DNA of 64,000 nucleotides from Gluconacetobacter aggeris (GTDB taxonomy: Bacteria > Pseudomonadota > Alphaproteobacteria > Acetobacterales > Acetobacteraceae), in NCBI RefSeq assembly GCF_014174395.1, contig NZ_JABEQD010000007.1, positions 62,001 to 126,000 of the forward strand, in the 5' to 3' direction. The notes beneath the pieces were generated by a model that worked only from the letters and a program-made list of their open reading frames with translations, was not told where the DNA came from and ran no database searches. Numbering within the stretch: the first letter of the stretch is position 1; the number at the start of each line of letters is the position of its first letter. Positions 57,506-64,000 of the stretch are shown in pieces. Both the position numbers and the translations under genes were made by a program.

Positions 57506-58624
57506 CTATTTGCCCTGCATCAGCGGCGTGCCCGGCACATGGTCGGCATACCGGTCCCAATGCAGCGCCAGTTCGCGCACCACGACGCTGCCGACCTGAT
57601 AGGCGGCAGCGACCGAGGGCAGATAACCTGAATACCCGCCCTCGCTGGCCTCGGATTTCAGCAATTCAGCCGCACTCTCGCCCGGCGGCGGCATGTCGAA
57701 ATTGCTGCCGGTCCGCAGCACCAGTACCCGCTGCGGGTCCACACGCCCGACCTGCGCCTGAAGCGTCAGCGCCTGCATCAGGCCGATTTCCTCCTCGGCC
57801 GTGGTCGCGAAGGTGCCCTTGCCCTCGGTCCAGTAGCCGACCCAGCGCTCCGCCCAGCGGTTCATCCGCTCGCCGACCCAGAAGGTCTCGCTGGACAGCG
57901 TGTCGCCCAGCAGCACGGCAGGCGGCTTCTGCGCCTGCGGATACCCGACATAGCGCGCCCGGATCGCCTTCAGCGCCGGCGTGTCGGGCAGTGCCAGCGA
58001 ACGCGTCAGATTATACGCCCAGCCGACCAGCGCCGGATTGAGCGTATATTCCATGTCGCCCGACAGCGAATGCAAAGGCGGCACCGGCCTGTCGGTCGGC
58101 GTGCTGCCCTGGACCGGCGTATAACCATCCGGCCAGTCGGACGGTATCTCCCGCGCATCGATCGCATGCGACAGCCCGCCATTGATGACGCGCGGTGCCC
58201 ACGCAGCCCCACCGATCGACGAGAAATTGGGATCGATCCCGGCAATGCCCGCCAGCACGAAATAGGTTCGCCGCAGGTCGAAACGCGGGTCCAGCACCAG
58301 CGCGGTGATGGCCGAAGCCATATGTTCCGGTCCTTCACCGGTGGCGATGCCCAGCACCTGAAGGTCCGGATTATAGCGCATCACCCCATGCCAGGTGCCC
58401 GGCGCCGGCAGTTCCTGCTTCAGCGGCAGCTTTTCCACCCAGGTCTGGAATTCGCCCGGCACGTCACCGGTATCCTTGCCGATCTCGAATGTCGTCACCA
58501 CCACCACGCGCACGGGGATCTGCGCCGCACGGGCCCCGGCACTCCCACAGGCAGCCATGCCGCCCAGCAGGCAGGCCCCCGCCAGCCACCGGCCCAATCG
58601 TTTGCGCGATGCGTGCGTCATCAT
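57506..58624 (-). CDS. Purine nucleoside permease (NUP family)
   Basis: A 372-residue exported protein of the NUP family, first described as a purine nucleoside permease in yeasts and found in bacteria with a phosphorylase-like fold. The N-terminus has a signal with a possible lipobox (ACLLGGMAACGSAG). VRVVVVTTFEIGKDTGDVPG, GIATGEGPEHMASAITALVL, YFVLAGIAGIDPNFSSIGG and VLVLRTGSNFDMPPPG are the family motifs. Its ATG overlaps the adenosine deaminase TGA by four bases, so both products act together on extracytoplasmic purine nucleosides. Confidence 0.9.
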   Translation of the reverse strand: MMTHASRKRLGRWLAGACLLGGMAACGSAGARAAQIPVRVVVVTTFEIGKDTGDVPGEFQTWVEKLPLKQELPAPGTWHGVMRYNPDLQVLGIATGEGPEHMASAITALVLDPRFDLRRTYFVLAGIAGIDPNFSSIGGAAWAPRVINGGLSHAIDAREIPSDWPDGYTPVQGSTPTDRPVPPLHSLSGDMEYTLNPALVGWAYNLTRSLALPDTPALKAIRARYVGYPQAQKPPAVLLGDTLSSETFWVGERMNRWAERWVGYWTEGKGTFATTAEEEIGLMQALTLQAQVGRVDPQRVLVLRTGSNFDMPPPGESAAELLKSEASEGGYSGYLPSVAAAYQVGSVVVRELALHWDRYADHVPGTPLMQGK

Positions 58625-60204
58625 GCCGGTCCATATCCTTTCGGCCGCGCGGAGCCAGCACCCTGCCCCGCTTCGCGGATCATCATGGTTTCGAAATCAT
58701 GCAGCCGCGCTTCCAGCGCCCATTGCAGACGCGCCCGGGCACTCGCGGCCAGAAAATCATGGCATGCGCCGCTAGCCGGCATTGCCCCCGTCGGCACGGA
58801 CGCACAGGCCGCAACCATCCGATACGGCGCCACCCCGCGCCACAGGCTCTCGCCAGGAACAAAGGCATATTCCAGCCCGGCACGCGACAGATCGCGCAAG
58901 GCGGCATAATCCAGCGCATAGACCGTCGCCGCCCGCGCATATTCATGCGTCAGGTCGATCCGCGACACCCCCTCGTCATCGGTCGACAGCGCCACCGGCA
59001 CCCCCGCCGCGCGATAGGCATCGAACGGATGCCCCGCCCCGGCAATGCCGAGAATGACATCGTTGCTGGTCAGGTTGATCTCCACCATCACCCGGCGCCG
59101 CGCCATCTCCGCCATCAGCCCGTCCGGATCGTCCTCATGCAGGATATCGACCCCATGGCCGATCCGGCGCGCCCCCGCCACCTCGACCGCCTGCCGGATA
59201 TGGTCGCGCAACCCCTCGGGCGGCACCATGCCGGGCGCCAGTTCCCCCGCATGCAGCGACAGCTTCACCCCCGGATCGCGCGCGGCCAGCCAGCCGAACA
59301 TGCGCATATGCAGCCCGTAATCGCGCATCGCCACCGCATCGTCCTCGGGTGCCACGATATTCACACCGACAAAACGCGGATCGGCATGGACGAGCGCATA
59401 ACCGAAATCAAGCTGCGGAAAGACCATGGCAGGCGGCATGGTGCGGATCGTCTGGTACAGATAGCGCACCGTCACCCCGCATCCCGGCGCAGCCTGCGCC
59501 GTTCCGCACCGCAGCACGGCCCGCATCCGCGCCTCCATGGCGTCGACATCCTGCCGCGCCGCCCCAACCAGCGCCGGCAGGTCGGGGCCGATGGCCCGGT
59601 CAGCCTCGGCAAACGCCTCGTCATGCAGAGGATGCCGCGCCCCCAGCCCCGCCGCCGCGCCAAGCTGGGGCGAAATCATCAATTCCAGATACAGGACATG
59701 ATCGCCGGCCGCATGCGTCGCCGCCTCGGCCAGCATGTCGCCGCCATGGGCCGCCTGCGCGGGCATGAAGCGCGCAAAGGTCGCAAAGAAATGGTCATGC
59801 CCCGACCGGTCGGACGCGGTCGGCACGAAATCGCGCATCGACAACGCATCGATCATATCCGCCCGCATATCCGGCCGCCCCGACAGATCGGCAGCCCGAA
59901 CCCCGTCACCACCCGCCACGCAGCCCCCGGCCAGAATACGCCCCTGCACGGGCGAGACGCACAATCCATCCCGCGCCGCCCAGTCCAGCATGCTCTCGGC
60001 ATAGACGGCACCGGCCAGATGATTATGCAGGTCCGCGCCCTTGGGCATGGCCCGCAGCAGCATATCCAGCCGCGCCGGATCACGGCCCAGCAGCGCGAAA
60101 GCGCGCGACGCGGCGTCGGGCGATACGGATTGGGGCGCGGCAAGGGCCTCCCCGGGCAGGATCAGGCCGGCGGCCAGGGCACAGACAACGGAGAATCGCG
60201 ACAT
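58621..60204 (-). CDS. Exported adenosine deaminase
   Basis: A 527-residue metal-dependent deaminase of the adenosine deaminase superfamily, with a signal peptide (VVCALAAGLILPGEALAAPQ), so periplasmic. The zinc ligands are in DLHNHLAGAVYAESM (His-x-His), KLSLHAGELAPG and ALSTDDEGVSR (Asp-Asp). RIGHGVDILHEDD is the catalytic His segment. It is longer than cytosolic Add and resembles the secreted ADGF/ADA2-like class. It converts adenosine to inosine or acts on a related nucleoside. Operon with the nucleoside permease downstream and the DUF1653 gene upstream. Confidence 0.9.
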   Translation of the reverse strand: MSRFSVVCALAAGLILPGEALAAPQSVSPDAASRAFALLGRDPARLDMLLRAMPKGADLHNHLAGAVYAESMLDWAARDGLCVSPVQGRILAGGCVAGGDGVRAADLSGRPDMRADMIDALSMRDFVPTASDRSGHDHFFATFARFMPAQAAHGGDMLAEAATHAAGDHVLYLELMISPQLGAAAGLGARHPLHDEAFAEADRAIGPDLPALVGAARQDVDAMEARMRAVLRCGTAQAAPGCGVTVRYLYQTIRTMPPAMVFPQLDFGYALVHADPRFVGVNIVAPEDDAVAMRDYGLHMRMFGWLAARDPGVKLSLHAGELAPGMVPPEGLRDHIRQAVEVAGARRIGHGVDILHEDDPDGLMAEMARRRVMVEINLTSNDVILGIAGAGHPFDAYRAAGVPVALSTDDEGVSRIDLTHEYARAATVYALDYAALRDLSRAGLEYAFVPGESLWRGVAPYRMVAACASVPTGAMPASGACHDFLAASARARLQWALEARLHDFETMMIREAGQGAGSARPKGYGPA

Positions 60205-60251
60205 CCCGCGATCGTGCGGCGATCGATTCAAAAAGGCAACAGGCCGCCCGA

Positions 60252-60470
60252 TCAGCCCGTCGCCTCCCGCACGGGGCTGAAACGGGGCACGCCGTCCACC
60301 TCCTCGATCCACATGGCCAGCGGCCGCACCCAGTAATCGCCGCGCGCCTCGCTGCGATAGGTCACCAGCCATTCCTCGGTCTCGGAATGCCGGCCGACAC
60401 AGATCAGCGTGTACAGGCCGCCCTTGTAATGGCGGTACAGACCCGGCTGTGTCCTTTCGGTCTCGTTCAT
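60252..60470 (-). CDS. DUF1653 domain protein
   Basis: A 72-residue protein matching DUF1653: PGLYRHYKGGLYTLICVGRH, then SETEEWLVTYRSE and DYWVRPLAMWIEEVDG. Members are small, cytoplasmic and of unknown function, often found as single domains near metabolic genes. No signal or membrane segment. It is 47 bases upstream of the deaminase gene and on the same strand, so probably cotranscribed. Confidence 0.85.
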   Translation of the reverse strand: MNETERTQPGLYRHYKGGLYTLICVGRHSETEEWLVTYRSEARGDYWVRPLAMWIEEVDGVPRFSPVREATG

Positions 60471-60566
60471 GCGTTACTCCCCTCACGGGGCTCCGGATCG
60501 CGGTCCGGAGCCAGCCTTTCCCCAGGCGGCCCCCAGGACCGCCCGCGAACCGACGGACCTCATCGC

Positions 60567-61142
60567 ATGATTCGCCCGCCCCGTCATACAAGCCTGCTCG
60601 CCACCCTGGCCGCCGCCATGGCGCTCGCCCCCGCCGCCCTCGCCCTGGCCGCACCCCACCACCCGGCAGCCCCCGCGACCGAGAGCGGCGATCCGGTCAT
60701 CCTGGCCCAGCAACCCGGCGGCGCGCTGGACCAGGCAGCCCGCACGCTCAATGCAGCCGACCTGGCGGCGGCCACGCGCAAGGGCGATACGCCCGTGGTC
60801 CTGGTCGGCTCCGCCCCCCTCTCGACCCGTGCCGGGGACGCGGCCCTGTTCGTGCAACTGCAATCGGCCAATCTGTGCGGCTCGGCCGGCTGCGCCACCT
60901 CGGTCTACCTGCGGCGCGGCCGGCGCGACTGGGTCAAGGTGCTGGATTCCGTCAGCGGACCGATCGCCCTCTCACACCGCCTCCATGGCGGCATGCGCGA
61001 CCTGATCGTGGACGGCACCGACCGCTGGGTCTGGAACGGCACCACCTACCGCGACACCATGCCCGCCGCCCCCGACACCGGCCTGCGCCGCTCGATCGAA
61101 CGCTTCCAGGCGCAACATCACACGGAACAACCGCCGCAATAA
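60567..61142 (+). CDS. Secreted protein of unknown function
   Basis: A 191-residue protein with a clear signal peptide (SLLATLAAAMALAPAALALA AP). The mature part contains VVLVGSAPLSTRAGDAALFV, LCGSAGCATSVYLRRGRRDW and LIVDGTDRWVWNGTTYRD, including two Cys that could form a disulfide. I do not recognise a family; the pattern resembles small bacterial proteins that report on a beta-sheet domain of unknown role. The start at 60567 is set by the signal. It is divergent from the DUF1653 operon, with no other partner. Confidence 0.7.
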   Translation: MIRPPRHTSLLATLAAAMALAPAALALAAPHHPAAPATESGDPVILAQQPGGALDQAARTLNAADLAAATRKGDTPVVLVGSAPLSTRAGDAALFVQLQSANLCGSAGCATSVYLRRGRRDWVKVLDSVSGPIALSHRLHGGMRDLIVDGTDRWVWNGTTYRDTMPAAPDTGLRRSIERFQAQHHTEQPPQ

Positions 61143-61180
61143 CGGGTTGTGCCGGCACCGCCGTCGGGTACCGACCGTGA

Positions 61181-61876
61181 TCAGACCGCCGCAATGACCC
61201 GCCGCGTCTCCTCGACCGCGATGGCCCATATGGCGTGCATCTCCGCATCCGCGCGTGCGTAGCGTCCGCCGAAATTGCCGTCGCCCAGGCGAATCCTGAC
61301 CATTTCGGGCGTCACATCATGCAATTGTTCCAGCATGATGGCCGGCTTCGCCTCATCCGGCTGGGCGATGCCCGCAATACGCGTCCACGGAAAATTCTCC
61401 ATCCACGACGCATGCATCGCCACTGGATCGGTCGCCGTCACGATACGCCAGGTTTCCGGCGCCCGCCACCAATCATGAAATACGCCTCTGCAATCGATAT
61501 TTTTCTCGAACCACAATGAGAGTGACGACCAGATCGGACAATTTCCACCGTGCCCGTTCACAAACACAAAGCGACGGAACCCCTGGCCGTGGAGGCTGGT
61601 CACGAGGTCCTCAAGAAGGGCAAGATAAGTTTCCGTCCGCAGCGAAATCGTGCCGGGATAGGCAAGAAAACGCGGCGTCATGCCGAACGGCACAACAGGA
61701 CAGACCGGAATCCCCAGCGGTCCGCAGGCTTCAAGCGCCACGCGCTCGGCCAGGATCGCATCCGTGAACAGGCTCAGATAGGCATGTTGTTCGGTCGAAC
61801 CGAGCGGGATAACGATGCGATCATCCGCCTCCAGATAGGCCTCGACCTGCATCCAGTTCATCTCGCGTAAATTCAT
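61181..61876 (-). CDS. Creatininase family amidohydrolase
   Basis: A 231-residue metal-dependent amidohydrolase related to creatininase and to the MftE and FAPy-deformylase enzymes. Metal ligands are visible in VIPLGSTEQHAYLSLFTD (Glu, His, Asp) and in FVNGHGGNCPIW. The usual Gly after EQH is Ala, and the HLP that follows in most members is YLS, so specificity probably differs from creatininase. Length is normal. It follows the GntR regulator by 24 bases on the same strand, suggesting a regulated catabolic pair. Substrate unknown. Confidence 0.85.
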   Translation of the reverse strand: MNLREMNWMQVEAYLEADDRIVIPLGSTEQHAYLSLFTDAILAERVALEACGPLGIPVCPVVPFGMTPRFLAYPGTISLRTETYLALLEDLVTSLHGQGFRRFVFVNGHGGNCPIWSSLSLWFEKNIDCRGVFHDWWRAPETWRIVTATDPVAMHASWMENFPWTRIAGIAQPDEAKPAIMLEQLHDVTPEMVRIRLGDGNFGGRYARADAEMHAIWAIAVEETRRVIAAV

Positions 61877-61900
61877 GATGTTTCCTGTGACATGCGCCCC

Positions 61901-62938
61901 TCACGGCCGCCGTGCGGTCAGCTCGGCGATCAGGCGGCTGACGTCATGGGGATTGGGCGTGTGCTGATATTCAAAATGGATCGATTCGTCGGGGAATTTC
62001 AGCCCGAGATCATCCGCGCCGGTGGCGTAGACGATCACATCGGCATTCCTCGTCAGGACCTCGCATTCTGGCGCGTCGATCAGGACGACCACAGGTTCCG
62101 CGATATGCGGCGCGAACTGCTGGACACCGGCTTTCATCGACCCCGCGAACTCCGGATTGATGACGACGAGCAGGACGCGACTTCCCGGATCGATCTGCGC
62201 CAGTTTCATCCGCGTCTCCATCGACGGAATGAAGGTGATGACCGCCACGCCCAGTCCGGGCAACATACGCGCGACCTCGGTGCGGCGATGTGCAAATGTC
62301 ACAGCCATCTGACACAAGTCAACACGCTGCCGTTCTGACGGATTCGTCTGCAACTGGGTGATGGTCGTCGGCAGAAACCGTACCTTCCCCTCGCTCAGCC
62401 GCTCCATCTGCCGACAATAGGCAATTGTGGTCTGCATGAAATTGCCGACGACCATCACCGATGGCGGGGGCACACCCAGGCCGCCACCTTCCATCCGCGC
62501 GCTGACCAGGCCCAGGACCTCGCTCGTGCTCAGCCCCAGCGCCCGGGCACGGGTGACCAACACATCGATCGCGGATTGGATCTCCGAGCCGCGCGCGCCT
62601 CGGGCCGACCATCCGGCCATCAGGTCGGCAACGAACGTGCCTGCCCCGGTCCGTCCGCGCAGTACGCCGCCGCGCTTGAGTTCGGCATAGACCTGCCCCA
62701 CCGTGACCGGGGAAATGCCCAGCCGCTCGGCCAGTTCGCGAACAGGCGGAAGCCGCTGGCCCGGCCTGATGACGCCGAGCCCGATCCCGTATTCGATCTG
62801 TCCCTTGAGTTGCGTTCCGATCGGCAGGTCCAGAGTCCTGTCGATCCGAAAGAGGGTCACGTCCAGGCGCTCGCCCCCATCCTGTTCCACCACCTCCGGG
62901 TTGGCGCTGTCCTGTCGAATGAGATCCTCCTCCTCCAT
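61901..62938 (-). CDS. GntR family transcriptional regulator
   Basis: A 345-residue regulator. The winged helix-turn-helix is RIDRTLDLPIGTQLKGQIEY followed by PGQRLPPVRELAERLGISPV and TVGQVYAELKRGGVLRGRTG. The remaining 220 residues form an effector domain with alternating hydrophobic strands (VMVVGNFMQTTIAYCRQMER, VLLVVINPEFAGSMK) that looks like a periplasmic-binding-protein or sugar-isomerase-like fold rather than the FadR or HutC types. It is probably autoregulated from the divergent region and controls the creatininase gene and perhaps the divergent receptor. Confidence 0.88.
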   Translation of the reverse strand: MEEEDLIRQDSANPEVVEQDGGERLDVTLFRIDRTLDLPIGTQLKGQIEYGIGLGVIRPGQRLPPVRELAERLGISPVTVGQVYAELKRGGVLRGRTGAGTFVADLMAGWSARGARGSEIQSAIDVLVTRARALGLSTSEVLGLVSARMEGGGLGVPPPSVMVVGNFMQTTIAYCRQMERLSEGKVRFLPTTITQLQTNPSERQRVDLCQMAVTFAHRRTEVARMLPGLGVAVITFIPSMETRMKLAQIDPGSRVLLVVINPEFAGSMKAGVQQFAPHIAEPVVVLIDAPECEVLTRNADVIVYATGADDLGLKFPDESIHFEYQHTPNPHDVSRLIAELTARRP

Positions 62939-63165
62939 CGCCGGACCTGTTCGACAACATTCGGGAACGGCGCAACGTGCCTGCTCATATTAGGACGGAA
63001 ACTTGTTACACACAAGGATGCTAAAATTCGCCAAATCGTCCATTTTGTATCATTGCAGAGTAACATTTTGTGTGCTTAATCCGATAACGGTTCGTTCCGG
63101 TCGATGAATGACCTGCCGGCGGACCCGACGACCCGACATGACGCAACGGAGACGCAGGCACGCAT
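62939..63165. promoter_or_regulatory. Divergent control region, GntR gene and TonB receptor
   Basis: AT-rich centre (63000-63080) between two high-GC genes. CACACAA (63009-63015) and TTGTGTG (63068-63074) are inverted seven-base sites 52 bases apart, and CATTTTGT occurs twice between them. These are candidate regulator sites; no textbook GntR operator was found. Confidence 0.4.
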
Positions 63166-64000
63166 ATGTTCACCAGAAAGATGAACCCCTTCGGCGCCGC
63201 AGCCTTCATGCTGCTGTCCTCGACCGCCCTGGCTGCGACACCGCAGAACGCCACGCCCCATCAGAAGCAGCATGCGAAACCGGAGCGTTCACATGCGGCA
63301 TCGAGCGCGAAGAACGAAAACGTCATGGTCACCGCGGCACTCCGGGCCGCCCACAGCGCCATCACAGACGTGTCCAGGAAGGACATGGAAAAATTCGTCG
63401 CAGGCACAAGCCCGCTCAAGATCCTCGGCAGCCTGACGGGCGCGAACTTCGTGTCCAACGATCCCCTTGGCCTCGATATCTATTCGAAATCGTTCTATGT
63501 GCGCGGCTTCAACCAGAGCCAGCTCGGCGCGACGCTCGACGGCATTCCGCTCGGGGACCAGTCTTACAACAAATATAACGGCCTCGACGTCAATTCGGCG
63601 ATCACACAGGACAATATCGCCCGGATGAATCTCAGCCAGGGCGGCGGCGACGTCACGCTTCCGTCGACCAGCGAACTGGGCGGCGCGATGGAATTCTATT
63701 CCGCCGATCCGGCCGACAAGGCAGGCGGCATGATCTCGCAGATGTTCGGCAGCTACAACAGCTATCGCACCTACATAAAGGGCGATACCGGCACCTTCAC
63801 GCCTTTCGGAACGAAGGCATATGTATCCTATATGCGGGTCGATGCCGATAAATGGAAAGGCTATGGTGACCAGTTCACCCAGCAGGTCAATGCCAAGATC
63901 GTCCAGCCCATCGGAAACAACAGCAGTATCAAGGCATTTTTCAACTGGAGCGATCTCGCCCAGTACGAATACCAGGACCTGTCCCTGGAGCTGCTGCACA
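63166..64000 (+). CDS. TonB-dependent receptor, N-terminal part (runs off the window)
   Basis: The first 278 residues of an outer-membrane TonB-dependent receptor. Signal peptide: NPFGAAAFMLLSSTALAATP. A short linker leads to the plug domain: ITDVSRKDMEKFVAGTSPLK, ILGSLTGANFVSNDPLGLDI, FYVRGFNQSQLGATLDGIPL and LSQGGGDVTLPSTSELGGAM, followed by the first barrel strands. The plug style (RGFNQSQLGATLDGIPLGDQ) is of the type common in sphingomonads and acetic acid bacteria. It starts at the ATG at 63166, just before the signal. Divergent from the GntR gene, so its ligand may relate to the creatininase substrate; inference only. Confidence 0.9.
   Translation, partial: MFTRKMNPFGAAAFMLLSSTALAATPQNATPHQKQHAKPERSHAASSAKNENVMVTAALRAAHSAITDVSRKDMEKFVAGTSPLKILGSLTGANFVSNDPLGLDIYSKSFYVRGFNQSQLGATLDGIPLGDQSYNKYNGLDVNSAITQDNIARMNLSQGGGDVTLPSTSELGGAMEFYSADPADKAGGMISQMFGSYNSYRTYIKGDTGTFTPFGTKAYVSYMRVDADKWKGYGDQFTQQVNAKIVQPIGNNSSIKAFFNWSDLAQYEYQDLSLELLH

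Overview
The window looks like chromosomal DNA of an alphaproteobacterium of the acetic acid bacteria (Acetobacteraceae, Gluconacetobacter-like). The support is high GC with strong third-position bias, the colinear block yebC-ruvCAB-ybgC-tolQRAB-pal-cpoB-tilS-ftsH-folP-glmM-thiD, a CtrA-type regulator, and MlaEFD with a PqiC-type lipoprotein. The genus is an inference from overall resemblance; no database was searched.

Layout. 1-5.9 kb: the end of an acyl-CoA ligase, a SCO-type copper chaperone, and a minus-strand metal-uptake set (DUF2946 protein, TonB-dependent receptor, PepSY membrane protein). 6-16.9 kb: an AT-richer polysaccharide island with a DUF4422-GT8 fusion, further glycosyltransferases (GT2-like, GT25), a DUF707 protein, two methyltransferases and UDP-galactopyranose mutase. 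It carries debris of IS256-type and IS3-type transposases and several long gene-free stretches. 17-23.5 kb: a DMT exporter, a secreted S9 dipeptidyl peptidase, two GNAT acetyltransferases, AlkB and an Hsp70-like ATPase. 23.7-24.5 kb: a CtrA-like response regulator whose phosphoacceptor Asp is Glu. 24.9-43.9 kb: a long minus-strand housekeeping block from secA down to thiD, including the complete Tol-Pal system and RuvABC. 44.1-57.5 kb (plus strand): parvulin, argJ, RDD protein, thiM, an MscS-type channel, a 2-oxoglutarate dioxygenase, an MBOAT/SGNH acyl-transfer pair, and an Mla/Pqi lipid-transport operon. 57.5-64 kb: a purine nucleoside set (DUF1653, periplasmic adenosine deaminase, nucleoside permease), a secreted orphan, creatininase plus GntR regulator, and the start of a divergent TonB-dependent receptor.

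The most unusual signal is a dispersed palindromic element, 60-170 bp long, present in at least seven places. Its core is shared, while its outer arms differ from copy to copy yet stay self-complementary within each copy. In every case it begins on the TGA stop codon of a gene. One copy sits in frame inside the lipoprotein gene of the Mla/Pqi operon, recalling the Rickettsia palindromic elements. Other points of interest are the CtrA paralogue with a degenerate receiver, a Pho-box-like tandem repeat, and a candidate small RNA ending in a UUCG-capped terminator. No tRNA, rRNA, CRISPR array or complete insertion sequence was seen.
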